Shown one piece after another: positions 5,039 through 5,332 of a stretch of 5,332 nt of DNA. The notes under the pieces are model-generated. The model searched no databases and was not told where the DNA came from. It saw only the letters and a list, made by a program, of their open reading frames with translations. Numbering within the stretch: position 1 is the stretch's first letter; every line of letters begins with the position of its first letter. Source of the DNA: an uncultured Mucispirillum sp. (lineage in GTDB: Bacteria > Chrysiogenota > Deferribacteres > Deferribacterales > Mucispirillaceae); NCBI GenBank assembly GCA_945929285.1, contig CAMEOC010000098.1:1-5332 (forward strand), given 5' to 3'. The translations under genes were made by a program, and so were the position numbers.

Positions 5039-5332
5039 ATCAGCACCTCAATACGCGTCATCATGGTTTCATCATTAAACAAATATTCAGCTAAAGCTTT
5101 TAATTCTTCATCACTTATATCTTTAACAAATTCCATTTCTGGAGCTCTTTCTGTCATGCGTTTACCATTTTTATATTCAAGTAAAGCATTGTAAAGATAA
5201 GTAGGAACTTGACCACCAATGCGTGGAATACCAGCATCATCAATATTGTTGCCGTTAGCACCGTGGCATGAAGTACAAGTTTCAAGGTTTGTACTTGCTT
5301 TACCTTTAGCAACTAAGTCTTGGTTTAATGGG
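5035..5332 (-). CDS. fccA: Class I cytochrome c, FccA-like subunit, 5'-truncated
   Basis: The C-terminal 98 residues of a periplasmic c-type cytochrome, the likely electron acceptor of FccB. The frame is open to the window edge, so the start, signal peptide and any earlier haem site lie outside. The haem attachment motif CTSCH is at bases 5263-5277, followed by GANGNN...GIPRIGGQVPTYLYNALLEYKNGKR, the usual class I pattern, and by RMTERAPEM, whose methionines are candidates for the sixth iron ligand. The closing helix ISDEELKALAEYLFN is typical of the fold. The stop TGA (5037-5035) overlaps the fccB start as ATGA. FccA in Allochromatium carries two haems; only one CXXCH is visible here, so a mono- or dihaem form cannot be decided. 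The symbol rests on the coupling to fccB. Confidence 0.85.
   Translation of the reverse strand, partial: PLNQDLVAKGKASTNLETCTSCHGANGNNIDDAGIPRIGGQVPTYLYNALLEYKNGKRMTERAPEMEFVKDISDEELKALAEYLFNDETMMTRIEVLI

Noticed and set aside
3897..5078. Several open frames of 66-96 codons on the plus strand across fccB
   Set aside because: They lie opposite a well-conserved FccB sequence, have no coherent domains or convincing ribosome binding sites, and are explained by codon bias of the true gene.

Overview
The window is AT-rich (roughly one third G+C by eye), densely coded bacterial DNA. It shows periplasmic c-type cytochrome and flavocytochrome c sulfide dehydrogenase genes, a group 1/2-type sigma-70 gene and several inner-membrane transporters, which fits a Gram-negative, respiring or microaerophilic bacterium. 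Low G+C, FccAB and an extra short sigma factor together would suit Deferribacterota (for example a Mucispirillum-like genome) better than Campylobacterota, which usually have few sigma factors. This placement is an inference, not something read directly from the sequence.

Layout. On the + strand, a 5'-truncated YeiH-family (putative sulfate exporter) membrane protein gene (to 808) is followed 28 bp later by a GufA-like ZIP metal transporter gene (837-1631), probably in one transcript. The 3' end of the ZIP gene is duplicated in tandem (1545-1626 and 1627-1707), and the second copy is now the spacer before a convergent gene. On the - strand, in transcriptional order from the right edge: the 3' part of a monohaem-type cytochrome c gene (5035-5332, FccA-like), translationally coupled by an ATGA overlap to the FccB flavoprotein gene (3713-5038). 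A strong rho-independent terminator follows (3643-3669). Next is a sigma-70 family gene (2657-3558) with its own likely promoter but with its reading frame broken inside region 1.2. Last is a DMT/EamA transporter gene (1706-2581) with its own likely promoter.

Function. FccA and FccB together would oxidise sulfide in the periplasm and pass electrons into the cytochrome c pool. The YeiH-family protein may also deal with sulfur oxyanions, but it lies on the other strand and no link is demonstrated. The ZIP and EamA proteins are inner-membrane transporters of divalent metals and of an unknown metabolite respectively.

No wholly new system is visible. The points most worth a second look are the broken sigma factor gene, where family alignment predicts a deletion of about 25 bp; the tandem duplication that replaced the ZIP stop codon; and an FccB that carries a Tat signal plus lipobox and lacks one of the two classical redox-active cysteines. 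No tRNA, rRNA, CRISPR array or insertion sequence was seen, and no gene-free stretch exceeds 300 bp.
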